Shown here piece after piece: positions 5,456 through 5,640 of a stretch of 5,640 nt of DNA. A program made the position numbers and the translations under genes. Below the pieces are notes generated by a model that saw only the letters and a program-made list of their open reading frames with translations, was not told where the DNA came from and did not search any database. Location: assembly GCA_021806345.1 (NCBI GenBank), contig JAJZXP010000300.1:1-5640 (forward strand). Reading direction: 5' to 3'. The stretch comes from Thermoplasmata archaeon. GTDB lineage: Archaea; Thermoplasmatota; Thermoplasmata; Thermoplasmatales; Thermoplasmataceae. Positions within the stretch are counted from its first letter, which is position 1. Each line of letters starts with the position of its first letter.

Positions 5456-5640
5456 TTATTCATGGAAACCACTGATGATCTCATCTCTCCGGAAACAGGA
5501 TAATGTGTGATCGTTCACCATTCCCACTGCCTGCATATATGAGTAGCAAATGGTAGTACCAACATAGCTGAATCCAATTTTCTTCAGAGAAAGGCTCATT
5601 CTGTCCGATATTTCAGAGGAGGTAGGGATCACCTTTGAAT
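5456..5640 (-). CDS. tag: DNA-3-methyladenine glycosylase I, C-terminal part (cut by window edge)
   Basis: The last 60 codons and stop of a gene entering from the right edge. The enzyme removes 3-methyladenine from alkylated DNA, the first step of base-excision repair. Diagnostic C-terminal sequence is visible: 'S-L-K-K-I-G-F-S-Y-V-G', then 'T-I-C-Y-S-Y-M-Q-A-V-G-M-V-N-D-H' followed by T-L-S-C. The H-x3-C pair matches the C-terminal half of the zinc site known in E. coli Tag (His175, Cys179). The chain ends 12 residues after that cysteine, as usual. No break is seen. This is the only housekeeping-type gene in the window and may mark the edge of the variable region. Confidence 0.93.
   Translation of the reverse strand, partial: SKVIPTSSEISDRMSLSLKKIGFSYVGTTICYSYMQAVGMVNDHTLSCFRRDEIISGFHE

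Noticed and set aside
1..5640. tRNA or rRNA gene as integration target
   Set aside because: I looked for T-loop (GTTCRA) plus acceptor-stem patterns and found none with a matching stem; an att site in a tRNA may lie outside the window.

Overview
The window looks like a variable, partly decayed accessory region of a prokaryotic chromosome, probably archaeal. The archaeal guess rests on three things. Several genes start at or near the expected start point of a TATA-type promoter without a Shine-Dalgarno site. TTG and GTG starts are used. AT-rich TATA-like boxes lie about 25 bases before several start codons. I cannot name the genus.

Layout, left to right. At 1-331 (minus strand) is the N-terminal 110 residues of an N6-adenine DNA methyltransferase of the type III Mod-like (beta) class, cut by the window edge just after its DPP catalytic motif. 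At 332-619 I see no gene. At 620-1118 (minus) is a small gene broken by a G8-tract frameshift and a nonsense codon; its fold is possibly PUA/EVE-like. At 1166-1882 (plus) is an unrecognised four-helix membrane protein. At 1871-1999 (minus) is a coding-like fragment without a start. At 2040-2661 (minus) is a tyrosine recombinase (integrase) whose N-terminal piece is in another frame. Its promoter region carries a perfect 16-bp inverted repeat flanking a TATA-rich segment. At 2838-4649 (plus) is a 603-residue reverse transcriptase with a long, probably helical C-terminal extension. At 4650-5358 (minus) is the 5'-truncated, frameshifted remnant of an ArdC-like/ImmA-IrrE-like metallopeptidase. At 5456-5640 (minus) is the C-terminus of DNA-3-methyladenine glycosylase I (Tag), which may be the chromosomal boundary of the variable region.

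The most interesting item is the reverse transcriptase. It has recognisable palm motifs (D167, W254-M-D-D257, the L-N-x-x-K-T motif), an aberrant 'GLPQG' region, no group II intron maturase or integron context, and about 280 residues of unexplained C-terminal helical sequence. Its size and plan resemble the abortive-infection/unknown-group reverse transcriptases used in phage defence (AbiK-like plan: RT plus helical repeat). It sits beside an integrase, a DNA methyltransferase and an anti-restriction-type remnant, which is typical of a mobile defence locus. Its assignment to defence is inference. The surrounding decayed genes suggest a hotspot of integration and loss, with the RT and the membrane protein as the intact, markedly AT-rich genes.
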